A stretch of DNA of 64,000 nt from positions 1-64,000 of the forward strand of contig JAIQFQ010000012.1 of NCBI GenBank assembly GCA_020073245.1, in the 5' to 3' direction. Positions 27,167 to 35,031 of the stretch are shown here, piece by piece. Below the pieces are notes generated by a model. The model saw nothing but the letters and a program-made list of their open reading frames with translations, searched no databases and was not told the DNA's origin. A program made the translations under genes and the position numbers. Position 1 is the stretch's first letter. Each line of letters opens with the position of its first letter. The stretch is from Terriglobia bacterium. Its GTDB lineage: Bacteria > Acidobacteriota > Thermoanaerobaculia > Thermoanaerobaculales > Thermoanaerobaculaceae.

Positions 27167-28012
27167 CTACTTCTTCTCCCACTCTTTGATCAGGTTGTCC
27201 ACCATCACGGTGTCGGCCTTGGGGTCGGCGGCCTTGCCCACCGTGATCGCCTTCTTGGCGAGGGCGATGGCGTCCGCCTTCTTGCCATCGAGGGCGAGGA
27301 AACGGGCTTTCCCGGCCAGGTTGTACATCGTTTCCTTCATTGCGATCGACCTGTCCATCCAGCCCCTGGCTTCGTCGAGGTTCACATTGTTGTCGAGGCA
27401 GAAGGTCGCGGCGCGGTAGGGGAGGCGCCAGTCATCTACCGCCTTGCGGGCGGCGGCGAGCACCTTGGCGGTGGTATCGACCTTGACCGTGATCGGCACC
27501 GAGAGCTTCTCCCAGCAGATTGCCACGGTGGCGGAGTCGGTGGAGACCGCCGGGAACCAGAACGTCAGCAGCTCGCGGAACTCGTCGGGGTGCGGCGTGA
27601 GCTTGATCCGCAGGACGTCCTCGGTCTGCTTGTACTCGTACGCGCCCCACTGCTTGGCGCCCTTGTTGAAGATCACGGTCCACTCGTCCTTGCCGGGGAT
27701 CGTGAAGAGCCCGTAGGTGCCGGCTGGCAGCTTGGTCCCTTCGATGGTGACCTCGTCAGAGAAGGTGATCGTGGTGGCCTCGTTGGCGCCGGTGCGCCAC
27801 ACCTGGTCGTACGGAACGAGGCCGCCCCAGATCACGCGCCCCTTCACGCCCGGTCGGCAATAGGTGATCGTGATGTCGGTCAGACCGACGGTCTGCGAGA
27901 CCGTGGCCTTGGGGCTCGGGCGCGGCAGGTCGAGCTGCGCGAGCGCGGGCGCGGCCGCCAACAACGTCGCGGCGAACAGAGCCGCGACTGCGAAAAGTTG
28001 TGTCTTCTTCAT
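27167..28012 (-). CDS. Secreted DUF2911 protein
   Basis: This 281-residue protein has a signal peptide (QLFAVAALFAATLLAAAPALA) and the DUF2911 signature SPKATVSQTVGLTDITITYCRPG, KGRVIWGGLVPYDQVWRTG and LPAGTYGLFTIPGKDEW. Residues about 180-275 form helical, TPR-like pairs (AARGWMDRSIAMKETMYNL). The family has no established biochemical role; it is frequent in Bacteroidota and Acidobacteriota. The gene stands alone, with a hairpin downstream and a heptamer array at its stop. The ATG is preceded by a purine stretch GGAGGACACC, which fits. Confidence 0.9.
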   Translation of the reverse strand: MKKTQLFAVAALFAATLLAAAPALAQLDLPRPSPKATVSQTVGLTDITITYCRPGVKGRVIWGGLVPYDQVWRTGANEATTITFSDEVTIEGTKLPAGTYGLFTIPGKDEWTVIFNKGAKQWGAYEYKQTEDVLRIKLTPHPDEFRELLTFWFPAVSTDSATVAICWEKLSVPITVKVDTTAKVLAAARKAVDDWRLPYRAATFCLDNNVNLDEARGWMDRSIAMKETMYNLAGKARFLALDGKKADAIALAKKAITVGKAADPKADTVMVDNLIKEWEKK

Positions 28013-28314
28013 GGTGTCCTCCAGTCGGTGGGAGGTTAAGACAGAGTCGCATGAACGTCAACCGCGTCCTCCACGGCGTGCCGTGGAGTCGGGCGACCGC
28101 TTTCCCCGGGAACACGACGGCACCCCTTCGCGCACTCGGGCGCGCCAGAGACGTGCCTGGCACGACTGACATTGAGAGCGGGACGCGCTTCGTCTTTCCA
28201 ACGGGGTGTGGTAGCCTCTCGCGTTCACCGCCCTGATCGAAACCGGGGCGACCGACGCGCAGGGCTGCCGGGAACACCGTCCACACCGGCCCGTGAACGC
28301 GCGGGGAGGGAAAC
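28013..28314. other. Intergenic region with a short palindrome
   Basis: No gene is seen in this 302-base stretch between the divergent DUF2911 gene and the small basic protein. It holds a perfect palindrome CGTGCC-T-GGCACG at 28152-28164 and a TAGCCT box near 28211. Promoters for both flanking genes must lie here but no clear -35/-10 pair stands out. Confidence 0.4.
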
Positions 28315-28509
28315 GTGGCCTATAACCGTGGGGCCTCGATTGCGAAGCGCGAGCGTGAGCGCGCGCGACAGCAGCGGCAGAAAGAGAAAGCTGAACGGCG
28401 TGCCCAGCGCGCCGCGGAAAAGCTCGAGCGGCCTGCGTCTGAAAGCGACGTTGATCCGGACATTGCGGGGATCGTCCCTGGACCTCAGCCCCCCCAGGAT
28501 GAGACCTGA
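28315..28509 (+). CDS. Small basic protein with conserved DPDIAGIVPGPQP tail
   Basis: This 64-residue protein starts with GTG, preceded by GGGAGGGAAAC. The first 40 residues are a highly charged helix (SIAKRERERARQQRQKEKAE) that could bind nucleic acid or ribosomes; the tail DPDIAGIVPGPQPPQ is, from memory, conserved in short proteins of Acidobacteriota and Deltaproteobacteria of unknown function. There is no signal peptide. It converges with the tandem PilZ gene 53 bases away. The coding call rests on start site, composition and the tail motif. Confidence 0.7.
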   Translation: MAYNRGASIAKRERERARQQRQKEKAERRAQRAAEKLERPASESDVDPDIAGIVPGPQPPQDET

Positions 28510-28562
28510 GACGTGGCCCGACCGTACTTCGCTCACCTGGAAGGGCCGCCGCGCGGGGGCCG

Positions 28563-29276
28563 TCAACTCGCCGCTTCGTCGGCCGCCAGCTCGATGCAAC
28601 GGCCAACGAACTGCTCGATGGCCTCGCGGCCTGCCTCCGACGTCTCGATGAACTCGATTCCGAGCTGACTGAGCTTCTCGCCCCGGGCGCCTGTAACCTC
28701 GCCGATCCGGGCGACCCGGCCTCTGGTGCGAAGGATGTGTTCTCGCAACCGCAGCTCGGCGTCAACGATCGTGTCGAGAGGCGGTGGCTCCTCCGTCTCG
28801 ACCAGGATCCCGACCGCGCTGACGTTCTTGACGGCGAAGTGGCAGGCGGTATAGAGGTTCACCGGTTCCGGCACGTCGACCTTGAAGCGGCCGGAACTCC
28901 GCTTGCTGACCTCGGTTGGCGAATCGGTCTGCAGGATTCGGGCAAGGTCGGCGGCCCTGTTTCCCAGCGCCTGGTCGAACCTGAATCCTGCTGCATAGAC
29001 AGGGGTGGCCGCCCCACCGTCGGTCTGGGACGTGTCGCGCATGCGGCACCACACCACCGAGCCCGCCAGACGCAGGGTCGCGTCATCGGCATGTCTGAAC
29101 GTGATCGAGTACTTCCGGCCCACGCGCATCTGAGCGTTGGTCTCGACCGCCATTCCCGTGATGCTCATGTTCACGATTCTTGCATTTGCCGAGAGGTGCA
29201 GTGTGCCCTTTACACCCCGGACGATGTGGCGCTCGCTGCGGCGCCTCTCACGGAATTGACTGCCCTTGCGCGGCAT
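28563..29276 (-). CDS. Tandem PilZ-domain protein
   Basis: This 237-residue protein is made of two PilZ domains. The first (about 10-115) has RRRSERH and NMSITG; the second (about 125-230) has SSGRFKVD and NVSAVG. The first retains both the Arg-rich N-terminal and (D/N)xSxxG parts of the c-di-GMP-binding signature; in the second the Arg motif is less clear. PilZ proteins transmit c-di-GMP levels to motility, secretion or polysaccharide systems. A good extended -10 box lies nine bases before the ATG, so the transcript has a very short or no leader. It is one of three PilZ genes within 10 kb. Confidence 0.88.
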   Translation of the reverse strand: MPRKGSQFRERRRSERHIVRGVKGTLHLSANARIVNMSITGMAVETNAQMRVGRKYSITFRHADDATLRLAGSVVWCRMRDTSQTDGGAATPVYAAGFRFDQALGNRAADLARILQTDSPTEVSKRSSGRFKVDVPEPVNLYTACHFAVKNVSAVGILVETEEPPPLDTIVDAELRLREHILRTRGRVARIGEVTGARGEKLSQLGIEFIETSEAGREAIEQFVGRCIELAADEAAS

Positions 29277-29285
29277 CGTTCCGAG

Positions 29286-29294
29286 ATGATACCA
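29286..29294 (-). promoter_or_regulatory. Extended -10 box of the tandem PilZ gene
   Basis: On the minus strand TGGTATCAT forms an extended -10 (TGn plus TATCAT) ending ten bases before the ATG at 29276. The transcription start would fall about three bases before the start codon, leaving almost no leader. Confidence 0.5.
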
Positions 29295-29372
29295 AATGTC
29301 CTGTGCGGGTGATCATCCGCAGGCGGGTCATTGGTCTGGGTCCGCCGTGTCGTTCTGGCTCGAGATCCGCGC

Positions 29373-30188
29373 TCAGTTGATCGTGGGGCCGCCACGGTCA
29401 TCATCGCGTCTGATCACTCGCAGCCCGCGGCGTTTCGCCAGCCGGTCGATCTTCCGGCCGAGACGGCGGCCCCTCCATTCCAGCCACCGGACGCGCAGGC
29501 CGCGCTGAGGCGACCGGCGCGACAGGGCCAGGGCCGTGATCCCGGTTGCGCCGCAGATCCCGGCAAAGCCCGCCAGGTCCTTGGTCCCGAGGTAGGCGAC
29601 GAACGCCAGCAGGATCCCGAGCCACAGGCACCAACGGGCCCTGATCGGCAGCACGAAGAAGAGGAGAATCGTGGCATCCCCGGCGAGTGTTGCGAACGCC
29701 GCGATCAGGACCGCGAGCACCATCCGTTGGCCCTGCATGAGCTGGAATGGGAAGGCGGTCGGGCTCCCGCCAAGCCCGCTGCTGACAACGAGCTGGACGA
29801 GGGCGGCGATCCCTGCCGCACCTGCCGTGGCCGCCAAGAGCAAGGTCCAGAACCGGCGGCGGCCCAGCCTGGCCCGCACGTCCTGCCCGAACCAGAACAC
29901 GACCAGCAGCTCCAGGAGGATCCACAGGCTCGGACTCCCGAAGCCCACCAGGGGGTAGGTGACGAGCTGCCAGAGGTAACCGAGGCGCCAAACGGCGGGT
30001 GTCAAGCGCAACAACGCCGGCACGACCGCGGTAGCCTCGAAGAACTGCAGAGCGTAGGTCCCAAACAGGATCGCCAAGAGGAAGACCAAGTCCGGCGTCG
30101 GTCGGCTGCCCGGCCACCCGAAGCCGCCGAATTCGGCGTGTCTGCGGTACGGTTGCCTGGGGTCCACGCTCTTCCCTCGCCGCCCCAT
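29373..30188 (-). CDS. Rhomboid-like membrane protein lacking the protease residues
   Basis: This 271-residue protein has about six membrane helices arranged like rhomboids: LGYLWQLVTYPLVGFGSPSL (L1-loop-like), LWILLELLVVFWFGQDVRARLGRRRF and GQRMVLAVLIAAFATLAG. A rhomboid protease would show GxSG before one helix and a later His; here that position reads QGQRM with no Ser, so it is probably a pseudoprotease. The C terminus is a basic tail (RWLEWRGRRLGRKIDRLAKR). The ATG at 30188 follows GGAAAAG; an open frame upstream to 30317 lacks such a site. It is divergent from the PilZ gene at 30386. Confidence 0.65.
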   Translation of the reverse strand: MGRRGKSVDPRQPYRRHAEFGGFGWPGSRPTPDLVFLLAILFGTYALQFFEATAVVPALLRLTPAVWRLGYLWQLVTYPLVGFGSPSLWILLELLVVFWFGQDVRARLGRRRFWTLLLAATAGAAGIAALVQLVVSSGLGGSPTAFPFQLMQGQRMVLAVLIAAFATLAGDATILLFFVLPIRARWCLWLGILLAFVAYLGTKDLAGFAGICGATGITALALSRRSPQRGLRVRWLEWRGRRLGRKIDRLAKRRGLRVIRRDDDRGGPTIN

Positions 30189-30321
30189 CTTTTCCGATCC
30201 TGCGCGGCGATGCAACCGCCGACCGCCACTCTCGGGTTTCGAGGGACGGGGCAGGGCGTTCGTTCGCCGGACGGTCTGCCGACGGAGAAATCTGAGATTG
30301 GCCTTTCGCTGAGGCAACTCG

Positions 30322-30337
30322 TGTGAGATACGTCACC
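30322..30337. promoter_or_regulatory. CRP/FNR-type operator
   Basis: TGTGA-GATACG-TCACC matches the CRP consensus TGTGA-N6-TCACA at nine of ten informative positions. It lies 49 bases before the PilZ start at 30386 and 134 bases before the divergent rhomboid-like start. No crp gene is in the window. Confidence 0.6.
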
Positions 30338-30385
30338 TCTTTTGCGCAATGAGGGGCGTCATCCTTATTCTCACGAAGGGGGCCC

Positions 30386-31099
30386 ATGGCCTCAGCGGGC
30401 GCCGTCATGTGGTACACCGTCCTGCCGGTCGGGCTCGACCCCGAGGCGACGGAGAGGGTCCGTGACGCGCTGGCGCCTCTCGACGCCGTGGTGACCGCCG
30501 GCGCCGACGATTGGTCGGAAGCCTTGGATCTTGCGTCGGCCGGACGCTACGACGGCCTGGTCGTCGGCTACCCTCTGGGGGACGCCCCCGTGGCCGGCTT
30601 TCTCGCGTGCCTCCGCCGGCCAACGTGCCCGTGCCGTAACTCTGCCATCGTGCTGATCACCGATGACCGGTACCGGGCGGAAGGGGAGACTTACCTCGGG
30701 CGCGGCGCGAACCGGGTTCTGACGTGGGACGAAGCGCCGTTGCGGTTGCCTGACGTCCTGGAGGACCTCTTCAAGGCCGCCCCCAGGGTGTTAGTCGAAC
30801 TGTCGGTCCGCGTCATGCCGGTGAATGAGGGGCCCGTGGGTTCCGTGGCGTGCCGGACGGTGAACGTATCCTCCTCCGGCATGTTGCTCAGGCTGGCGGA
30901 AGGGTATCGCCCAGGGACCGTCCTCGTGTTCGAGATGGTGCTGCCGGGTTCGGTGGTCCCCGTATGCGGCCACGCTCGTGTCGTGCGCCGAACCTCCGTG
31001 CGACGGGAGCCGTTCCCCGGTGTGGGTGTTGCGTTCGCCGGCCTCCACGACAACGCCCGCGCCCGTCTTGCCTCGTTCCTCCAGTGCGCCGTCGCGTAG
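30386..31099 (+). CDS. Receiver-like/PilZ two-domain protein (paralogue of the gene at 21684)
   Basis: This 237-residue protein has the same plan as the product at 21684: an N-terminal Rossmann-like part (YTVLPVGLDPEATERV ... YDGLVVGYPLGDAPVAGFL ... TYLGRGANRVL) and a C-terminal PilZ domain with TVNVSSSGMLLR. The shared stretch GRYD(A/G)LVV...YPL / HPL and GRGANRVL shows common ancestry. Unlike its paralogue, the RxxxR arginine pair is not evident (PRVLVELSVRV), so c-di-GMP binding may be weakened or lost. The ATG follows AAGGGGG. The CRP-type palindrome upstream suggests cAMP or redox-type control. Confidence 0.75.
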   Translation: MASAGAVMWYTVLPVGLDPEATERVRDALAPLDAVVTAGADDWSEALDLASAGRYDGLVVGYPLGDAPVAGFLACLRRPTCPCRNSAIVLITDDRYRAEGETYLGRGANRVLTWDEAPLRLPDVLEDLFKAAPRVLVELSVRVMPVNEGPVGSVACRTVNVSSSGMLLRLAEGYRPGTVLVFEMVLPGSVVPVCGHARVVRRTSVRREPFPGVGVAFAGLHDNARARLASFLQCAVA

Positions 31100-31253
31100 C
31101 AATGGCTCCTGCCCGGGGCGCGCCGTGCGGGAGGACGCGCTTTTCGGGGCATCCCTGACACTTTTGGCACCCAGACGCAGGCAGGTGGCGGTGCAGCCGC
31201 AAGCCCCGTGCTCCATGCCTCGAAGGGCCGGCTCGATGGTGCCGTGTCGGCGG

Positions 31254-31259
31254 TAGACT
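31254..31259 (+). promoter_or_regulatory. Candidate -10 box of the amidase gene
   Basis: TAGACT lies 21 bases before the ATG at 31281, and the short leader contains AAGGAAGGGA as ribosome site. No -35 hexamer is recognised. Confidence 0.35.
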
Positions 31260-31280
31260 GCCAAGGAAGGGAAACTTGCC

Positions 31281-32945
31281 ATGGCGGACGTCAGGAACCC
31301 ACGCTCCCGTCACACAGGGGAATTGAGCCGGCGCGAACTGCTGCAGACCGGCCTGACAGGCGGGATGGCCGTGGCCGCCGCCGCGGCGATGCCGGCGCCG
31401 CTCCGTGGGTCGGACGACAAAGGGGCGCCCCGGATCCCGCCGTTCGAGCTGGAGGAGGCAACCGTCGCCCAACTCCAGGCGGAGATGGGCGCGGGGATGC
31501 GCACGGCCCGCTCGCTGGTCGAGGCTTACATCGCGCGCATCGAGGCGCTGGATCCCAGGCTCAGGGCGGTGATCGAGGTCAACCCCGAGGCGGTTGCGAT
31601 CGCGACCTCACTCGACGACGAGCGCAAGGCCAAAGGGCCGCGAGGGCCGCTTCATGGAATCCCGGTGCTGATCAAGGACAACATCTCCACGGCAGACCGC
31701 ATGGCGACCACCGCCGGGTCGCTGGCCCTGATCGGTGCAAAGGCACCGCGGGATTCCTCCGTCGCCGGCAGGCTACGCCTGGCCGGCGCGGTGATTCTCG
31801 GCAAGACCAACCTCTCGGAGTGGGCCAACTTCCGTTCCTCGAAATCGTCGAGCGGGTGGAGCGCACGAGGCGGCCAGTGCCTCAACCCGTACGCATTCGA
31901 TCGCAGCCCGTGCGGGTCGAGTTCAGGGAGCGGGGCGGCGGTCGCCGCGAACCTGGCGGTGGTCGCGGTAGGAACCGAGACCGACGGCTCGATCGTCTGC
32001 CCGTCGGCGGCCAACTCGCTGGTCGGAATCAAGCCGACGGTCGGCCTCGTGAGCCGCGCGGGGATCGTTCCTATCTCCCACTCCCAGGATACGGCCGGGC
32101 CGATGGCACGCAACGTCGCGGACGCGGCTGCGCTCCTCGGGGTTCTTGCCGGCGTGGACCCCCGCGACGGCGCGACCGCGCGAAGCCGGGCCAATGCGTC
32201 GGCCGACTACACCACGTTTCTCGATCCGAACGGCCTCAAGGGAGCCCGCATCGGTGTCGCCCGCACGAAGTTCTTCGGCTACAGTCCGGAAGCCGACGAC
32301 CTCGCCGAGGCCGCGATCAAGGAGCTGAGGCGACTCGGGGCGGTCATCGTGGACCCCGCGAACATCCCGCACGCCGGGGAGTTCGACGACGCCGAGTTCG
32401 AGGTGCTGCTGTACGAGTTCAAGGCGAACCTCAACGCCTATCTCGCCGAATGGGCTCCCGGCGCCCCGGTCGGGACGCTCGCCGACGTGATCGCGTTCAA
32501 CGAGAAGAACCGCGACCGCGAGATGCCGTACTTCCTTCAGGACGTGATGGAGAAGGCCCAGGGGAAAGGGCCGCTCGCCGACAAGGCATACCTCAAGGCC
32601 CTCAAGAAGTGCCGGCGACTCTCGAGGACGCAGGGACTCGACGTCGTGATGCGCGAGCAGCGGCTCGACGCGATCGTGGCGCCGACCGGGTCACCGCCCT
32701 GGACGATCGACCTCATCGACGGCGATCACTTCCTCGGCGCCAGTTCCACGCCCGCGGCGGTCTCTGGCTACCCCAGCATAACGGTCCCGGTCGGCTACGC
32801 GTTCGGCCTCCCCCTGGGGCTCACATTCATCGGCCGGCCGTGGTCCGAGGGAACCCTCATCCGCCTCGCGTACTCGTTCGAACAGGCGACGAAGCTCCGC
32901 CGCCCGCCGCGGTTCTCACCGTCGGCGGATCTCTCGGCCAGGTAG
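31281..32945 (+). CDS. Exported amidase (amidase-signature family)
   Basis: The product is a 554-residue Ser-cisSer-Lys amidase. Catalytic residues are Lys132 (VLIKDNI), cis-Ser213 in PCGSSSGSGAA and nucleophile Ser237 in GTETDGSIVCPS. The N terminus has a twin-arginine motif (ELSRRELLQTGLTGG) followed by an Ala-rich hydrophobic stretch, so it is likely Tat-exported. The family hydrolyses carboxamides; the length and export suggest peptide or amino-acid amides, but the substrate cannot be read. The start at 31281 is supported by the signal peptide and an upstream AAGGAAGG. It converges with the multihaem cytochrome gene 71 bases downstream. Confidence 0.92.
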   Translation: MADVRNPRSRHTGELSRRELLQTGLTGGMAVAAAAAMPAPLRGSDDKGAPRIPPFELEEATVAQLQAEMGAGMRTARSLVEAYIARIEALDPRLRAVIEVNPEAVAIATSLDDERKAKGPRGPLHGIPVLIKDNISTADRMATTAGSLALIGAKAPRDSSVAGRLRLAGAVILGKTNLSEWANFRSSKSSSGWSARGGQCLNPYAFDRSPCGSSSGSGAAVAANLAVVAVGTETDGSIVCPSAANSLVGIKPTVGLVSRAGIVPISHSQDTAGPMARNVADAAALLGVLAGVDPRDGATARSRANASADYTTFLDPNGLKGARIGVARTKFFGYSPEADDLAEAAIKELRRLGAVIVDPANIPHAGEFDDAEFEVLLYEFKANLNAYLAEWAPGAPVGTLADVIAFNEKNRDREMPYFLQDVMEKAQGKGPLADKAYLKALKKCRRLSRTQGLDVVMREQRLDAIVAPTGSPPWTIDLIDGDHFLGASSTPAAVSGYPSITVPVGYAFGLPLGLTFIGRPWSEGTLIRLAYSFEQATKLRRPPRFSPSADLSAR

Positions 32946-33016
32946 GGAACAATGTCCAGGCGCGCAACCGCGGGCGTTACTATCGCCGCAGTCTGGATTC
33001 GCGAGCCGTTGCATCG

Positions 33017-34054
33017 TCACCTCCGACGCTGCGGCTTCGCGAGCCTTGCGAGCTGCTCCCGGCTCAGCGGTGCGCAGTTGCCGGAGTAGTGCAGCACCGG
33101 GGGAGCCGCGTCCAGAAGCGGGGCCCACTGTCCGTCCGTCAGCCCGAGGAAGGGGAGCTTCCACGCCAGGGGGTCGACCACCGGAATCACCCCCTGCACA
33201 TTGGTAGCCTTGCCGTCCGCCCACGCTACGGGGGCGAACGTTCCAGCGGCGACCCCTCGGACGATCGCGGAATCGTGGCAGTCTGCGCACACCCGTCCCT
33301 GCTTGGCGATCGAGTGCGAGAACGTCGGTGCGAAGGTGATCATCGTCTTGCTTCGGTAGACGTAGGTGAGGAGATTGGCGGTCGTCACGCGGCCGTTGTG
33401 GTTGACGAGAAACACCATCCCCTGGAGAGGGATCTTGACGTCCTTGGCGCCTTCGATACGCGCTTCAATGTGGCAGTTGATGCATGTCTCGACCTTCGCG
33501 GCGTGACAGGCGCTGCAGGCGAGAGTGTCACGATGGACCGTGTGACTCGGAGACCTCGAGATGTCGGAGTGGCAGTTCTCGCAGCGCGTGTCGAGTACGC
33601 CGGGAAACATGTAGCTGTCGTGCGCGACGCCGTCCCCATGAATCTCCCTCGCGCTGTGGCAGCTCATGCACTTCATGCCCTTTCGCGCGTGCACGTCGGG
33701 ATCGTCCTTCTCCGCAGGGCCGTGGCACGCATCGCATGCGGCCTCCGCCACCGCCGGGTCCACCGAGTACGTCGCCCTGCTGCCGACATCCTTGCGGTGG
33801 CAGGCGTCGCAGCTGGTCGCATGACACTTGGCCTTGCCGCATCCGATCGCAGAGGCCGGGAGGCCGGTGATCCGCTCGAGGCCGCCCTGCTCCTTCGAGT
33901 AGATGAACTCGATCCCGCGGTTCGTGAAGTGGAGGCTCCTCGAGTAGAAGTTGTCGTCAGGGGGTCGGGTGGGCGAGGCGCTCTGAGCCGGTGCACTGAT
34001 GGCCGCCAGGATCAGGCACACCGCAGCGCCGAAGGTGAGGTCAGATCGCGCCAT
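33017..34054 (-). CDS. Periplasmic multihaem cytochrome c
   Basis: This 345-residue exported protein has a signal peptide (AVCLILAAISAPAQS). Seven CxxCH haem motifs are visible (CDACH twice, CMSCH, CENCH, CSACH, CINCH, CADCH) plus one CGKAKCH, a CX4CH variant, so up to eight haems may be bound between about residues 70 and 280. Abundant extra His residues (HTVHRD, HSAREIHGDG) can serve as distal ligands. It probably moves electrons between the inner membrane and a periplasmic or outer-membrane partner. It has no membrane anchor and no neighbouring reductase gene, so the partner is unknown. Confidence 0.88.
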   Translation of the reverse strand: MARSDLTFGAAVCLILAAISAPAQSASPTRPPDDNFYSRSLHFTNRGIEFIYSKEQGGLERITGLPASAIGCGKAKCHATSCDACHRKDVGSRATYSVDPAVAEAACDACHGPAEKDDPDVHARKGMKCMSCHSAREIHGDGVAHDSYMFPGVLDTRCENCHSDISRSPSHTVHRDTLACSACHAAKVETCINCHIEARIEGAKDVKIPLQGMVFLVNHNGRVTTANLLTYVYRSKTMITFAPTFSHSIAKQGRVCADCHDSAIVRGVAAGTFAPVAWADGKATNVQGVIPVVDPLAWKLPFLGLTDGQWAPLLDAAPPVLHYSGNCAPLSREQLARLAKPQRRR

Positions 34055-34089
34055 GTTCGTTCCCTCCGTGTCTCGATCAACGCCGGAGC

Positions 34090-34106
34090 CGCCAGGGTTC
34101 CTGGCG
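34090..34106. repeat. Perfect hairpin upstream of the cytochrome gene
   Basis: CGCCAGG-GTT-CCTGGCG lies 36 bases before the cytochrome ATG in the minus direction. It could be an operator or a leader hairpin. The element is seen once in the window. Confidence 0.35.
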
Positions 34107-34177
34107 TTGCAGGATCTCCGCGCGTCCTGAGAGAGTCCTTCGCAGCGCCCATTCTACGCACGCCTCGCCTTGGGGTT

Positions 34178-34193
34178 GCGGGCGCGCCGGCGC
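34178..34193 (-). terminator. Hairpin after the methyltransferase gene
   Basis: GGGCGC-GCCG-GCGCCC lies 13 bases beyond the minus-strand stop at 34206. There is no T-tract, so intrinsic termination is uncertain in this GC-rich setting. Confidence 0.35.
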
Positions 34194-34205
34194 CCGGACC
34201 GGCGC

Positions 34206-34763
34206 CTACGCCTTGATGAGGAGGGCGGTCCGGCCCCAGAGGCCCGGGAGGCTCCCTGAGGCGCGGAAGCCGGCGCGTTGCGCCGCTTCCAGGGAAACGC
34301 CGAAATCGGCCTCGGAAACGTGTCCCCTGGGTTCGGCGATCAGGAGCGAGCCGCCCGGTTTGAGTGACGTGTGGACCTCACCGAAGAAGCCGGCGACGTC
34401 AGGCAGCTCGTGGACGACGTGCAGGGCGACCGCGACGTCGACCTTGCCCGCGAGGTCGGCGATTCCGAGCGAAGCGGGCTCGGCCCTTCGGGACTCGATT
34501 CGACCCACGAGGCCGGCCCGGGAGGCGCGACGCGCGAGACCGGCGAGCATCCTGGGTTGAAGGTCGACCGCCACGACGCGCCCGGTCGGTCCCACCATCC
34601 GTGCGAGCTCGAGCGTGAAGAAGCCCATGCCACACCCGGGCTCGAGCACCACCATCCCTTCGCGGACGTGGGGCCCCAGGGCCTTGCGCGGGTTCTCGCG
34701 AAGCTTGCGGAGAGGGCTCAGCAGCCAGTAGCCGAGCCACCAGGGACAGACCCTATGTGCCAT
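34206..34763 (-). CDS. Class I SAM-dependent methyltransferase
   Basis: This 185-residue cytoplasmic enzyme has motif I VVLEPGCGMGFFTLELA (about 40-56), the Asp of VVAVDLQPRML for adenosine ribose binding, and motif IV-like DVAVALHVVHELPDV. It looks like the small UbiE/Methyltransf_11 type. The N terminus HRVCPWWLGYWLLSPLRKL is a recognisable lead-in of a subgroup that acts on small molecules or metalloid species, but the substrate is not determinable. The ATG at 34763 has GGAGGAGCGGGAGC upstream; longer in-frame starts lie in an arginine-rich, non-conserved stretch. The gene stands alone, divergent from the hydrolase at 35032. Confidence 0.85.
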   Translation of the reverse strand: MAHRVCPWWLGYWLLSPLRKLRENPRKALGPHVREGMVVLEPGCGMGFFTLELARMVGPTGRVVAVDLQPRMLAGLARRASRAGLVGRIESRRAEPASLGIADLAGKVDVAVALHVVHELPDVAGFFGEVHTSLKPGGSLLIAEPRGHVSEADFGVSLEAAQRAGFRASGSLPGLWGRTALLIKA

Positions 34764-35031
34764 GCTCCCGCTCCTCCAGCGACCGCACTGCAGGCCGCTC
34801 TCAGAAGGGTACGCCATCTGAGGGTCCGGCTCTTCCCTGCTCCGTCTAACCGGGGACGAGACGCCGCACCCGCCCTTCCGCTGCGGAATCGCAAATTGAC
34901 AGCCCGATCGCGCCGGTCCTAGCATTCCGCGCGAGGCTCGTCCCTTGAAGGCAGAATGCCTCCGATCTGTTCTCGACTGGGGCGTGCGCCCCGAACCATG
35001 CGGGGAGGGCATGCAGCCAATGGGAGGGCGC

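Noticed and set aside
31140-31180. TGGCAC with downstream GC as a sigma-54 promoter
   Set aside because: TGGCACCCAGACGCA has the -24 element but not the TTGC -12 element at the right spacing.
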